NCBI GenBank assembly: GCA_913047795.1
Contig: CAJWTS010000007.1
Coordinates: 21,387 to 85,386 of the forward strand
Source: an uncultured Verrucomicrobiota bacterium
GTDB lineage: Bacteria > Verrucomicrobiota > Kiritimatiellia > CAJWTS01
DNA length: 64,000 nt
Direction of reading: 5' to 3'
Made by a program: the position numbers and the translations under genes. This document shows positions 42,003 to 51,065 of the stretch, piece by piece. Below the pieces are notes generated by a model, which had not been told where the DNA came from, did not search any database, and worked only from the letters and a program-made list of their open reading frames with translations. Numbering within the stretch: the first letter of the stretch is position 1; each line of letters starts with the position of its first letter.

Positions 42003-43613
42003 CTATAGCAGCCGCTCCGGAACGTAAACCTGATCACCCGGCCGCAGATGCATGTCGTCACTGAGTTCGCCGTCCTTGCTCCGGGGCTTGAGGTTCACGA
42101 TAAAGACCTCGGAATCACCTTCCCCAGCGCGACGCGTCACACGAATCTTACGCATTTGTGCGCTTGTATCGAAACCACCGGAGGACTTAACCGCCATGCT
42201 CAACGTCATATCGCGCGACGGCGGCATGATGATACGGCCCGGGTTCTTGACCCGCCCGAGCACCGTGACGTATCCCCATGGAGACGTTGCACTATCGTTC
42301 TCATCGACAACGTACCGGATCATAACCTGTGGAAAACGGAAAAATTCACGATACGCCACGGTCAGCCTTGCAACCAGTTCAGTCCGTGTCATCCCGTTGA
42401 CTTGCATGCTGCCGAGCATGGGCAGGTTGATCTCGCCTTTGGGTGAAATGCGCCGGTTGACAGCATCAACTTCCGCGTTGTCGAGCACCAACACCTCGAC
42501 GCTGAGAACCAGGCCGGGACGAAGAACCGGGTCCGGTGCAATATTCTCGGCACCGCCGCCCGCTACTCCGTTATCCGGCAGACCAGGTTCCGCATCGATC
42601 GCGGGCATTTCCAATAACCGCTCAACCTCCGCACCAGGCGCCGACATTACCGCGCCCCGCGCTCCGACCGGTGGCGTCTCCGGTTCATCACGGTCTGCAA
42701 GATCAGGCGCCACGCGGTCCAACGCCGCTCCGCGTCCAGCTGATTTGGGAACCTTTCCCCAATGGTCGACGCCAACATCAAGCCCGGCATCCGCCAGGCG
42801 GCGGTGCAAACGTTTGACCTCGGCCGCCAACTCCCTTTCACGCGAACGCCCGGCAGCCAACGTGTCGCGGCGATCTTTGCGCTGATGGCCCCGATCCATA
42901 ACCAATTGATCACGCTTCTGTGATGCCTGCTCAAGACTAACCGTCAGTTTCTCGACCTGACGTTTCAGGTTGGCGATCTCACCGCGCGCGGCCTCCAACC
43001 ACTGACGCTTCTCACTCAACTCCTCCTCGGCATGCCGTAACGCCCGGCGAGCCGTACCAGCCCGCCGGTTATCACCCCGATCAGCGTCATCTGTGGTCGC
43101 GTGCCGGAAGTCCGCGAACCGGCGTTCGATCTCCGCGTATTCGTCCCGCAAGTCGTCAAACTTATCCTTCTGCTTCCGCCACGCGTGCTCCAGGCTCCGA
43201 CTTCGGTCCCCTTGCTCCCGCACCTCGTCTTCCAGGTCCTTGATCCGATTTTTCAAGCGCGATTCGCGCCGATCCGGTTTCGGCGGTTCGCGATCTGGTT
43301 CAGCGTCTACGACCCGCTCGCGCGCCGATCGCCGTCGGCTCGGCCGCCGGATCTCCGCCCGTAACGCACGGCGCTCAAGATCCACAAGGTGCTCAAACAA
43401 CTCCTCCACTCCGTTCGCTACGCCTTGCTCCAGCGACTCGCGATGTCCCTGCTGGGCGGGCGTCTCCTCGAGCCCCGGACCGGCGGCCCGAACAATTTCC
43501 GCGCCAAAGCAACCGAACAGAAGGAACGGGGTCACAAGGGTCAATCGCCGCCACCCACGCGTGGTTCGAGGCCGTGTGCCACCACGCGTCAACGGGAAAT
43601 TCTTCATTTTCAT
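42003..43613 (-). CDS. SLBB/Wza-like polysaccharide export protein with long coiled coil
   Basis: About 536 residues; the ATG at 43613 (MKMKNFPLTRGGT) is chosen, as upstream codons lack a ribosome site. An N-terminal signal with FLLFGCFGAEIV could be a lipobox. Residues about 60-300 are highly charged heptad sequence (ERRALRAEIRR, RLKNRIKDLEDEVREQG, KRQWLEAARGEIANLKRQVE), a predicted coiled coil. The C-terminal part is a polysaccharide-export/SLBB module: VLSVEVLVLDNAEVD, ISPKGEINLPMLGSM, YVTVLGRVKNPGRI and LRPGDQVYVPERLL. Wza-like proteins form the outer-membrane channel for polysaccharide; a coiled coil in this position is unusual. Confidence 0.85.
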   Translation of the reverse strand: MKMKNFPLTRGGTRPRTTRGWRRLTLVTPFLLFGCFGAEIVRAAGPGLEETPAQQGHRESLEQGVANGVEELFEHLVDLERRALRAEIRRPSRRRSARERVVDAEPDREPPKPDRRESRLKNRIKDLEDEVREQGDRSRSLEHAWRKQKDKFDDLRDEYAEIERRFADFRHATTDDADRGDNRRAGTARRALRHAEEELSEKRQWLEAARGEIANLKRQVEKLTVSLEQASQKRDQLVMDRGHQRKDRRDTLAAGRSRERELAAEVKRLHRRLADAGLDVGVDHWGKVPKSAGRGAALDRVAPDLADRDEPETPPVGARGAVMSAPGAEVERLLEMPAIDAEPGLPDNGVAGGGAENIAPDPVLRPGLVLSVEVLVLDNAEVDAVNRRISPKGEINLPMLGSMQVNGMTRTELVARLTVAYREFFRFPQVMIRYVVDENDSATSPWGYVTVLGRVKNPGRIIMPPSRDMTLSMAVKSSGGFDTSAQMRKIRVTRRAGEGDSEVFIVNLKPRSKDGELSDDMHLRPGDQVYVPERLL

Positions 43614-43823
43614 GATATGATCAGGACCGGCCGGACGCCGACCCCGTCGATTCGCGCCAGGCACGAACAACCACCTTGAGTCGTCTCCATTATCGGGAAT
43701 GTCGAATCGGAAGCGCCACGGTCATCACGGCTGATATAGGGCCCGTCGGCGACGCGTATCATCCTGCCGTGAAACTGTCGGTGCATTCAGTATCCGCACA
43801 CTCGCACGCGATTAACGTCCGTC

Positions 43824-43852
43824 TGCATACAATACATGGGTCTAGCTCTCAA
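43824..43852 (-). promoter_or_regulatory. possible promoter of the export gene
   Basis: On the minus strand TTGAGA (43847-43852) and TATGCA (43824-43829) are 17 bases apart. They lie in the non-coding gap 43614-43885 upstream of the SLBB gene; nothing else was recognised in that gap. Confidence 0.35.
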
Positions 43853-43885
43853 GACTCGATTGAGAATTCGGTGGTTGTCGCGCGC

Positions 43886-45025
43886 TCATCCCGCCTCCAC
43901 AAACGCGTCAACGATACGGTTCGCGGTTTGCCCGTCCCACAGCGGAGGACGCGACGTCGTGCACGACAGCGCCCCTGCGTCTCTCATTGCCGCTCGAATT
44001 CTACCGACGTCGTTACCAACCAACAAACTGCAACCGCCGTGCGCTACGAGCGTAATCGGGCGCTCCGTATTGTCGCGCATCGTCAGACACGGTGTTCCCA
44101 GCACACAGCACTCCTCCTGCAGCCCGCCACTGTCGGTCAAGCACACGCGCGCGCCCTGATTGAGCCGCAGCATCGATCGATAATCGAGCGGCCGGGTCAC
44201 CAGGACCTGCGCCGAACCCACCACACGTTCCCAAAGACCGGCCGCCTCGAGGTTCTTCTGCGTGCGCGGATGAATCGGCCAGACAACGGGACATTCGCCG
44301 CTGAGTTCATCCACGATATAGCCCACCAGCGCCGCCAACACTTCTGCCGTATCGACGTTGCCCGGCCGATGCATGGTCAACAAGGCGTAACCTTTGTCCG
44401 TCAATTCGACCTTCCCGCGCGGTGCGACAAGCGAATCCGCTACAATCCGGCTGGGGTCCAAAGCAGCGGCGGCCTCACGCTGTGACTCAAGTGTATCGAT
44501 CATGATATTGCCCACACGATGAATCCGGTCAGCTGCCACCCCTTCCTTCTCAAGGTTGGCATCCGCAATCGCATCCGGTGTAAAGAGAAAATCGGCGAGA
44601 CGGTCGGTCACCACACGGTTAACCTCCTCCGGCATCGACCAGTCGAACGAACGGAGTCCGGCCTCCACGTGCGCCAGGCGGACCTGTTCCTGCTTCGCCG
44701 TAATCGCGCAGGCGCAGGTCGCGTTGACGTCGCCAACCACCACCACCCAGGTCGGGCGTCGTGCGCGAAGCACCTTTTCGAATTTGATCATGGTACGGCC
44801 GACCTGCTCCGCATGCGTTCCGGAACCAACACCGAGATGCACGTCCGCGGCCGGAATACCAAGTTGGGTGAAAAACGCCCCTGACATCGCATCATCGTAA
44901 TGCTGCCCCGTATGCACCAGGCACAGCTCATAGTCAGGTGCGCGCGCCGCAAAGGCATGCATCAGCGGCGCGATCTTCATGAAATTCGGTCGCGCACCGA
45001 CAACAAGCGTGATCAACGGATTCAT
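43886..45025 (-). CDS. wecB: UDP-N-acetylglucosamine 2-epimerase (non-hydrolysing), second copy
   Basis: A 379-residue second WecB-type enzyme. Motifs VVGARPNFMKIAPLM, HTGQHYDDAMSGAFF, VGDVNATCACAITA, HVEAGLRSFDWSMPEEVNR, MHRPGNVDT and LTDSGGLQEEC show that the site is complete. It differs clearly from the copy at 40650-41747, so these are paralogs or one arrived by transfer. It overlaps pgpA by four bases (ATGA), so it lies at the distal end of the rplM-to-wecB chain. Confidence 0.92.
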   Translation of the reverse strand: MNPLITLVVGARPNFMKIAPLMHAFAARAPDYELCLVHTGQHYDDAMSGAFFTQLGIPAADVHLGVGSGTHAEQVGRTMIKFEKVLRARRPTWVVVVGDVNATCACAITAKQEQVRLAHVEAGLRSFDWSMPEEVNRVVTDRLADFLFTPDAIADANLEKEGVAADRIHRVGNIMIDTLESQREAAAALDPSRIVADSLVAPRGKVELTDKGYALLTMHRPGNVDTAEVLAALVGYIVDELSGECPVVWPIHPRTQKNLEAAGLWERVVGSAQVLVTRPLDYRSMLRLNQGARVCLTDSGGLQEECCVLGTPCLTMRDNTERPITLVAHGGCSLLVGNDVGRIRAAMRDAGALSCTTSRPPLWDGQTANRIVDAFVEAG

Positions 45026-45507
45026 TGTGGGAAAAAAACGCGGACGACCACGTAGTACATGGCGTGATTCGCCGCGAGGCTGTAGAGCGACGAGAACCAG
45101 TCGTCCGCCGCGACGCCCAGTCCGCCCGCCCAGTTCTGCGCGCCGCGCGCCGGTGGCGGCTTGATGATATCAAGGACGCGGTGCGACAAAAACGCCATGA
45201 CGAGCACCCAGGGCTCGAGCGGCAGCCCCACCATACAAAGCGGGAAGGTGAGGTACTCGTCCGCAACGATCCGGCCGTCGTCCTTCACACCAAAATGCTG
45301 CTCGGCAACATTGCAAATCGGAAGTGTCAGAAGGACGCCGGCCACGGCAATGCCGATCTGGCCGGCGAGTGATACCGACCAGGTGGCGGTCACCAGGGCG
45401 ACCCCCAGGAGCGTACCGACCGTGCCGGATGCGACCGGACTCAGGCCGAGGCCAAAGCCGGTCGCCAGGAGAAGAGTGAATCGCTTAACCACGGTGAAAT
45501 GTGTCAA
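45022..45507 (-). CDS. pgpA: phosphatidylglycerophosphatase A
   Basis: A 161-residue membrane protein. LATGFGLGLSPVASGTVGTLLG and IVADEYLTFPLCMVG, then FLSHRVLDIIKPPPAR and GGLGVAADDW match the PgpA family, including the DExxG-like and D-x2-KPxP motifs (Asp-Ile-Ile-Lys-Pro). It removes phosphate from phosphatidylglycerophosphate in the inner membrane to give phosphatidylglycerol. The stop overlaps the wecB start in ATGA. thiD lies 47 bases upstream. Confidence 0.92.
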   Translation of the reverse strand: MTHFTVVKRFTLLLATGFGLGLSPVASGTVGTLLGVALVTATWSVSLAGQIGIAVAGVLLTLPICNVAEQHFGVKDDGRIVADEYLTFPLCMVGLPLEPWVLVMAFLSHRVLDIIKPPPARGAQNWAGGLGVAADDWFSSLYSLAANHAMYYVVVRVFFPQ

Positions 45508-45554
45508 TTAATTGAAACGAGGGACGCTAGTGTGTAATGAAAACACCCTGCGTT

Positions 45555-46301
45555 TCAAGGCCTTTGACCGGCAAGTGCGCCACGTACGTGCGATTGTGCG
45601 CGCTCGACGGCGTCGGGAAGCGAATCGCCATGCGCCAGGCCGGCCGCCAGGGCCGCAGAATACATGCACCCCGTTCCGTGCGTCTGCGCATCCGGCACAC
45701 GGCTACCGCTGATTTCGATGATGTCATCGTGATCGCACAGCACATCCATGATTCCCTCACCTTGCATGTGCCCGCCCTTTACGACACAGGCAATGCCGTA
45801 TTGGCCCGCAATGCGTCGGGCCGCCTCACGCATCGCCTCATGATCGACAACGGGCCTCCCCGCGAGCACCTCGGCCTCGGGCACATTGGGCGTCACCACG
45901 CGCGCCAACGGCATCATGCGGGTGGTCAGCGCGTGGACCGCGTCGTCCTCGAGCAGACGCGCGCCGGACGTGGCGACCATAACCGGATCGATCACCAATG
46001 GTATCGATCCGCAGGACAGCAGTACATCTGCCGTTGCGTTGATGATCGCCGCGGAGAAGAGCATGCCGGTCTTGATGGCGCGCAACGCAAAGGCTGAACA
46101 CACCGTGCGAATCTGGAGGGCCACCATCTCCGGATCAATCGGGGCAATTCCCGCGACGACATTGGGGGTTTGCGCCGTTACGCAGGTAATCGCGCAGGTT
46201 CCAAACGTGTCGTGCGCAGCAAACGTCTTCAGGTCAGCCTGGATACCGGCACCACCACCGCTGTCGGAGCCGGCGATCGTCATGACGACCGGCGGCGGCA
46301 T
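45555..46301 (-). CDS. thiD: hydroxymethylpyrimidine/phosphomethylpyrimidine kinase
   Basis: About 248 residues; the ATG at 46301 ([14 protein letters not shown]) shares a base with the argG stop. Motifs: [51 protein letters not shown], and the C-terminal VVKGGHM with [23 protein letters not shown] ATP/anion hole ([11 protein letters not shown]). It phosphorylates HMP twice for thiamine synthesis. Its presence at the end of the arginine genes is not explained by pathway. Confidence 0.92.
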   Translation of the reverse strand: MPPPVVMTIAGSDSGGGAGIQADLKTFAAHDTFGTCAITCVTAQTPNVVAGIAPIDPEMVALQIRTVCSAFALRAIKTGMLFSAAIINATADVLLSCGSIPLVIDPVMVATSGARLLEDDAVHALTTRMMPLARVVTPNVPEAEVLAGRPVVDHEAMREAARRIAGQYGIACVVKGGHMQGEGIMDVLCDHDDIIEISGSRVPDAQTHGTGCMYSAALAAGLAHGDSLPDAVERAQSHVRGALAGQRP

Positions 46302-47539
46302 CACAGTCGGTCGCGGATCTGGCCCGCGCGCGCCAACGCACGGGCTTCCACACTTTGAATTTCCGCGTATCCCTGCGAACTGACCGGGTTCAAGCCCGCG
46401 CTCTCCTCCATGGACGAATCGGCCTCGTTGTACAGTGAGGCGGGGCAATCCGTCAGACTCAGGAAATGCACGTTACCCTTGTACAGCCCCACCGTAACCG
46501 TCCCACTGGCACATGCAGTCAGACTGTCGATCGCCGCGAGAGCTGCCGTCGCAGCCGGTTCGAAATAGCGGCCGTCATAGATCTGGTTCGCGACCAACCT
46601 CGACATCTCGCCGAACAAGTTGGCTGCACGCCGATCCATCGTCGCCTGGTACACCGATTGAAGGCACGTCCCGATCAGGTCCATACCGGGCGCCTCGTAT
46701 ACGCCACGGCTCTTGATCCCAATGATCCGGTTCTCCAGCGCATTCTTCATTCCAACTCCATTGCGCCCGGCCACGCGATTAGCCTCGAGCATCATGGCCA
46801 GGCGATCGAGCTTCTGCCCGTTGATCGCGACAGCTTTTCCGGCTTCGATCTGAATCGTGACGTCTTCCTGCTCATCCGGCGCGTCCACGGGCCATACGCC
46901 CATGGTCGTTTCGACAATCGTGCAAGCCGTCTCGAGGCTCTCGAGGTCTTCCGCTTCGTGCGACAGTCCGGCCAGGTTACCGTCAGTCGAGTAACGCTGT
47001 TCGCCGCCGGCAAACGCTTCGATGCCGTGTCCCTGCAAATACTCCGCCATCTGTTTCCGTCCCGGGAACTGCTCAAGCAGAACCGGATCGCGCCAGGGCG
47101 CATAAACCTTCATGTCGGGTGCCAGGACGTTCGTGTACCTTTCAAAGCGCATCTGATCGTTACCACGACCGGTGGCGCCATGCGCCAGCACCGTGCAGCC
47201 GGCCGCCTTCATCTCGGGCAGCAGGCCGTGCACAGTAACGGCCCGCGCAATACCCGTCGTGTTCCAGTAGTCCCCATCGTACGTCGCCTGCGCCTTCAAG
47301 ACCGCGAAACAGGCGTCCGCCATGTTGGCCTTTAGATCCACCACGCTTGTTGAAGCGCCGCAAGGCGCCATCTTCTCCACGACGTCGGCGATGTCCTCTT
47401 CGTCCGGCTGCGCGAGGTCGGCCGTAAAGCAGGCTACGTCGATGCCGAGTTCCACGCATCGCTTGGTCACCGTCCGACTGTCGAGTCCGCCGGATACGCA
47501 GATCCCTACCTTCTCGCCCTTCAGTTCATCGAGTGTCAT
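46301..47539 (-). CDS. argG: argininosuccinate synthase
   Basis: A 412-residue ATP-pyrophosphatase-type enzyme that joins citrulline and aspartate. The ATP loop is [11 protein letters not shown], followed by [13 protein letters not shown] and [18 protein letters not shown], both typical. The C-terminal half includes [21 protein letters not shown]. Compared with the common shorter form, it has the S-G-G-x-D-S loop with a final Arg. It follows argD with a three-base gap and ends one base into thiD. Confidence 0.95.
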   Translation of the reverse strand: MTLDELKGEKVGICVSGGLDSRTVTKRCVELGIDVACFTADLAQPDEEDIADVVEKMAPCGASTSVVDLKANMADACFAVLKAQATYDGDYWNTTGIARAVTVHGLLPEMKAAGCTVLAHGATGRGNDQMRFERYTNVLAPDMKVYAPWRDPVLLEQFPGRKQMAEYLQGHGIEAFAGGEQRYSTDGNLAGLSHEAEDLESLETACTIVETTMGVWPVDAPDEQEDVTIQIEAGKAVAINGQKLDRLAMMLEANRVAGRNGVGMKNALENRIIGIKSRGVYEAPGMDLIGTCLQSVYQATMDRRAANLFGEMSRLVANQIYDGRYFEPAATAALAAIDSLTACASGTVTVGLYKGNVHFLSLTDCPASLYNEADSSMEESAGLNPVSSQGYAEIQSVEARALARAGQIRDRL

Positions 47540-47542
47540 CTC

Positions 47543-48760
47543 TTAGTCTCCTACCTGCGCCGTTTCATCGGCCGTCGCATGCCATTCGTCCAGGGCATCG
47601 TCAATCAATGCGAGCGCTTCTTCAAGATCTTCGTCCGAAACGTTTAGCGGCGGCAGCAGGCGCAGGACGTTGCCTGCCGTCGGAATCGTCAACAGGCCCT
47701 TCCGGGTCAGGCAATCCGCCAGGCCCTTCGCCGACCGGCTAAGCACCAGGCCCAGGAGAAACCCCCTGCCGCGCACACAATCAACATACTCATACTTCTC
47801 CGATAATTCACCCAAGCTTTTCTTCCAATTCGCACCGCGATTGCGGGCGCTGGCGACCAGGTTCTCCTCCGTGATCGCATCCACCACCGCGCAGGCGGCG
47901 GCGCAGGCAAGCGGTGTCCCGCCGAAGGTCGTAGCGTGGTTTCCCGGCTGAAAGGTCTCAGCCAATCGCGGGCCGGCCAGGGCGGCACCAATCGGAAACC
48001 CGTTACCGAGCGCCTTGGCCAACGAGAACGCGTCTGGAACAGCGCCGGTGGCCTCAAATCCGAACCATTCCCCACAACGGCCCATGCCGCACTGGACCTC
48101 ATCGCAGAGAAGCAGGATATCCTGTTCGTCACATAATTCCCGCAACCCGGCCATGAAGGCCGCGTCAGCCTCGACGACGCCCCCTTCGGCCTGTATCGCC
48201 TCGACAAGAATGGCCGCCGTAGCATCCGTCACCAGCGCCTGAACAGACGGTAGATCATTCAGGTCGGCGTGGCGGAAGCCCTCCGGGAACGGTTCGAAAC
48301 CGGCCTGCACCTTGGCCTGACCCGTCGCCGTCAGCGTGGCAAGCGTTCGGCCATGGAACGAGTTCCGCATCGAAATGACCTCATATCGCCCGCGCGGATT
48401 GCCCCACAACCGCGCCAGCTTGATCAACGCCTCGTTGCCTTCGGCACCGGAGTTACAAAAGAAGCTGCGATATCCGTCCGAAATCGTCCAGAGCTTCTCG
48501 GCCAACTGCGCCTGGCATTCGTTGTACTGCAGGTTGGACACATGTATCAGCCGCCCGGCCTGCTCGCGAATGGCCTCGACAACCCGGGGGTGACAATGCC
48601 CGAGGTTCAGAACGGCGATGCCGGTCGTGAAATCCAGGTACACATTATCCGCAGCGTCCCAGACGCGCGTGCCCTGCCCGCGCACAAGCGTCAGCTCGGG
48701 TGCATAGGTAGGCATCAGGTACTTCTCGTACGCGATTTCTACTTGTTCTTTACTCGTCAT
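47543..48760 (-). CDS. argD: acetylornithine aminotransferase
   Basis: A 405-residue class III PLP aminotransferase. Features are LDFTTGIAVLNLGHCHP, FCNSGAEGNEALIKLAR, SFHGRTLATLTATGQ, LLCDEVQCGMGRCGEW, and the PLP lysine in FSLAKALGNGFPIGA. The C-terminal TIPTAGNVLRLLPPLNVS fits ArgD rather than gamma-aminobutyrate transaminase. It converts N-acetylglutamate semialdehyde to N-acetylornithine, the substrate of ArgJ. It lies 33 bases after argJ. Confidence 0.94.
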   Translation of the reverse strand: MTSKEQVEIAYEKYLMPTYAPELTLVRGQGTRVWDAADNVYLDFTTGIAVLNLGHCHPRVVEAIREQAGRLIHVSNLQYNECQAQLAEKLWTISDGYRSFFCNSGAEGNEALIKLARLWGNPRGRYEVISMRNSFHGRTLATLTATGQAKVQAGFEPFPEGFRHADLNDLPSVQALVTDATAAILVEAIQAEGGVVEADAAFMAGLRELCDEQDILLLCDEVQCGMGRCGEWFGFEATGAVPDAFSLAKALGNGFPIGAALAGPRLAETFQPGNHATTFGGTPLACAAACAVVDAITEENLVASARNRGANWKKSLGELSEKYEYVDCVRGRGFLLGLVLSRSAKGLADCLTRKGLLTIPTAGNVLRLLPPLNVSDEDLEEALALIDDALDEWHATADETAQVGD

Positions 48761-48793
48761 CGTTGCTCTCCATCGACCAGCAGACGGCGATCG

Positions 48794-50008
48794 TCAGCTC
48801 AGGTACTCAGAATTAAATTTTACATAGGCCTCGGTACAATCCGAGGCGTACATGCGGTACGCCGCAGCCCCCGCATTCAGCTCTACACGCAGGTTAAACG
48901 CATCCTGTAAGACAACGCCCCGAACAGCCTCGCGGTCCAGGCCCGGCACACCCACGCCGCCCGCCACGAGCTGAATGTCATCGTACCAGAGATCCACGGC
49001 TTCATCGTCAAAGGCTGCCCCGCTGGTTCCGATCGCGGCCAATACCCTACCCCAGATCGGCAAGGCTCCGGCCCAGGCCGTCTTGACCAGCAGCGATGTG
49101 CCAATCGCTTTCGCGGCGCGCGCAGCATCCAACTCGGACGCCGCACCTTCCACATCGATCGTAACGATCCGCGATGCGCCTTCGCCATCGCGCACCATGT
49201 CGAGCGCCAGTTCCAACATCACGGCGTGCAGCGCATGGGTAAACGCCTCCCAATCGGCATGCGCCTCGGAGAGTGGCTGGTTTCCGGCCTGGCCACCGGC
49301 GAAGATCAACGCCGTGTCATTTGTGCTCGTGTCACCGTCGACCGTGACGCGATTAAACGAGCGTTCCACCGCATCGGAAAAACAGGTCTGCAACGCGGCC
49401 GGATTCACGGCAGCATCGGTCGTTAAGACCGCGATCATGGTCGCCATGTTGGGATGAATCATGCCGGCCCCCTTTGCCATACCGCCAATCGTCACCTCAC
49501 GCCCGTCCACGGACAGCCGGACGGCCCGCTGCTTGTCGAACGCGTCGGTTGTCATAATGGCCCGCGCGGCAGCGTCTCCGCCGTCGGGATCCAGCCCCGC
49601 GGCCAATTCGCCGATCCCGGCACGGACGCGGTCCATCGGCAATTGCGTACCGATTTCGCCGGTTGAACAAACAAAAACCTGGTTCTCGGGCACGCCCAGC
49701 GCCGCCGCCGTCTCAGCCAGCATACACTGTGCCGCCGCCAGGCCCTGCTCGCCGGTACACGCGTTGGCGCAGCCGCTGTTTATGATCACCGCTCGACCGG
49801 ATCCGGTTCCGAGGTTCTCTGCCGAGAGCCGTACCGGCGGCGCCCGAAACGCGTTCGTGGTGAACGTTCCGGCGACGGCGGCGTCCACGTCAGAGACGAG
49901 TAACGCCATATCCGGCGCGTCGGCCTTGATGCCCGCACGGTGTGCGGCTGCCTTGAACCCTGCGGGCGTGGTGACTCCGCCCTTAATTAACTGGAACGAA
50001 GGTATCAT
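48794..50008 (-). CDS. argJ: bifunctional glutamate N-acetyltransferase/amino-acid acetyltransferase
   Basis: A 404-residue protein that recycles the acetyl group between N-acetylornithine and glutamate. It self-cleaves before the nucleophile threonine in KGAGMIHPNMATMIAVLTTDA-type sequence: KGAGMIHPNMAT is visible, with the expected split into two chains. The C-terminal half has the VTVDGDTSTNDTALIFA segment. It starts 115 bases after rpsI and continues an rplM-rpsI-argJ-argD-argG order. argB and argF are not in the window. Confidence 0.94.
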   Translation of the reverse strand: MIPSFQLIKGGVTTPAGFKAAAHRAGIKADAPDMALLVSDVDAAVAGTFTTNAFRAPPVRLSAENLGTGSGRAVIINSGCANACTGEQGLAAAQCMLAETAAALGVPENQVFVCSTGEIGTQLPMDRVRAGIGELAAGLDPDGGDAAARAIMTTDAFDKQRAVRLSVDGREVTIGGMAKGAGMIHPNMATMIAVLTTDAAVNPAALQTCFSDAVERSFNRVTVDGDTSTNDTALIFAGGQAGNQPLSEAHADWEAFTHALHAVMLELALDMVRDGEGASRIVTIDVEGAASELDAARAAKAIGTSLLVKTAWAGALPIWGRVLAAIGTSGAAFDDEAVDLWYDDIQLVAGGVGVPGLDREAVRGVVLQDAFNLRVELNAGAAAYRMYASDCTEAYVKFNSEYLS

Positions 50009-50122
50009 TGCATGAAAATCCTATTGAAAACATCGACTGAAAACGGGATACCAGTCGGAAAACCCAACAACGGCCTCGTGGAAACGAGCGTAGATCGGCG
50101 GAAACAGGGTCCGGATCCGTGT

Positions 50123-50515
50123 CTAGCGCTTGGAGAACTGGAAGCGCTTACGGGCACCCGGCTGTCCCGGCTTCTTACGCTCCTTCATACGCGGATCGCG
50201 CGTCAGGCAGCCCGAAGCTTTCAACACGTCCTTGTGCGCCTCATCAGCGGTTGTAAGCGCGCGGGAGATGGCATGGCGCAAAGCGCCGGCCTGGCCCGAC
50301 ATGCCGCCGCCCGTCAGGCGTGCGCTGATATTGAACGACTGCGCCGTATTCGTCAGCTCCAATGGCTGCAGGATATAGTTGCGCAATGCTTCCAATGGAA
50401 AGTACTCCGTGAAGTCGCGCTTGTTTACCGTGCAGGTTCCGTCACCGGCACTCATCCTGACCCTGGCTACGGCTGTCTTGCGTCGTCCGGTCGCATTATA
50501 TTCGATCGTGCTCAC
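50123..50515 (-). CDS. rpsI: 30S ribosomal protein S9
   Basis: A 130-residue protein of standard length from a GTG start. It shows YNATGRRKTAVARVRM, LTGGGMSGQAGALRHAISRAL, DPRMKERKKPGQPGARK and the universal C-terminal KRFQFSKR that touches the P-site tRNA. It follows rplM after eight bases, the widely conserved L13-S9 pair. Confidence 0.97.
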   Translation of the reverse strand: MSTIEYNATGRRKTAVARVRMSAGDGTCTVNKRDFTEYFPLEALRNYILQPLELTNTAQSFNISARLTGGGMSGQAGALRHAISRALTTADEAHKDVLKASGCLTRDPRMKERKKPGQPGARKRFQFSKR

Positions 50516-50523
50516 AATACCAC

Positions 50524-50949
50524 CTATCCAATCGCTTCCGGGGCCTGCGCCTCGTGCGGATGTTCGTTGCCCACATGGATCTTCAAGCGCTTAATTATCT
50601 GACGGCTCAATTTATTTCCCGGCAGCATGCCCTTGACTGCCAGTTCGATGATCCGCTCCGGATGCCGCTCACGCATGAACGCGGCGTTCACTTCTCTTAG
50701 ACCACCGCGATATCCCGTAAATCGTTGATATATCTTCTGCTCTTCCTTGCGGCCGGTCAGCTTAACCTTCTCCGCATTGATCACGACCACGAAATCTCCT
50801 GTATCGAGATGCGGCGTAAAGATCGGTTTGCCACGCCCACGCAACAGGTTCGCGATGCGCACGGCCATCCGCCCCAGCGGCTGTCCGTCAGCATCGATCA
50901 GCACCCACTTGCGCTCGATTTCAGACTGGCGAGGTAAGGTCGTTTTCAT
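50524..50949 (-). CDS. rplM: 50S ribosomal protein L13
   Basis: A 141-residue protein of normal length: WVLIDADGQPLGRMAVRIANLLRG-type sequence (VLIDADGQPLGRMAVRIA), HLDTGDFVVVINAEKV, YRGGLREV, RHPERIIELAVKGMLPGN and RLKIHVGNEHPHEAQ. It is the first gene of the ribosomal pair; a promoter with a perfect TTGACA lies just upstream. Confidence 0.97.
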   Translation of the reverse strand: MKTTLPRQSEIERKWVLIDADGQPLGRMAVRIANLLRGRGKPIFTPHLDTGDFVVVINAEKVKLTGRKEEQKIYQRFTGYRGGLREVNAAFMRERHPERIIELAVKGMLPGNKLSRQIIKRLKIHVGNEHPHEAQAPEAIG

Positions 50950-50966
50950 AATCGGAAAAGCGGGTG

Positions 50967-50995
50967 AAGCTATTGAATACCGCTCATATTGTCAA
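50967..50995 (-). promoter_or_regulatory. sigma-70-like promoter of rplM
   Basis: On the minus strand a perfect TTGACA (50990-50995) is followed after exactly 17 bases by TAGCTT (50967-50972), 17 bases before the rplM ATG. Position and -35 box are good; the -10 box is weak. Confidence 0.5.
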
Positions 50996-51065
50996 TGCCT
51001 ATTTTGGGCCATTTCCTGGATTCGGGCCGGAAACGTGAGAACCCACGTCAAATACGCCGTGCAGC

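Noticed and set aside
41849..42061. A 70-codon minus-strand frame at the end of the export gene
   Set aside because: Overlaps the export gene, lacks a ribosome site and matches nothing I recognise; too weak to call a gene.
42052..42885. A plus-strand 277-codon frame opposite the export gene
   Set aside because: Serine/arginine-rich shadow of the coiled-coil coding strand.
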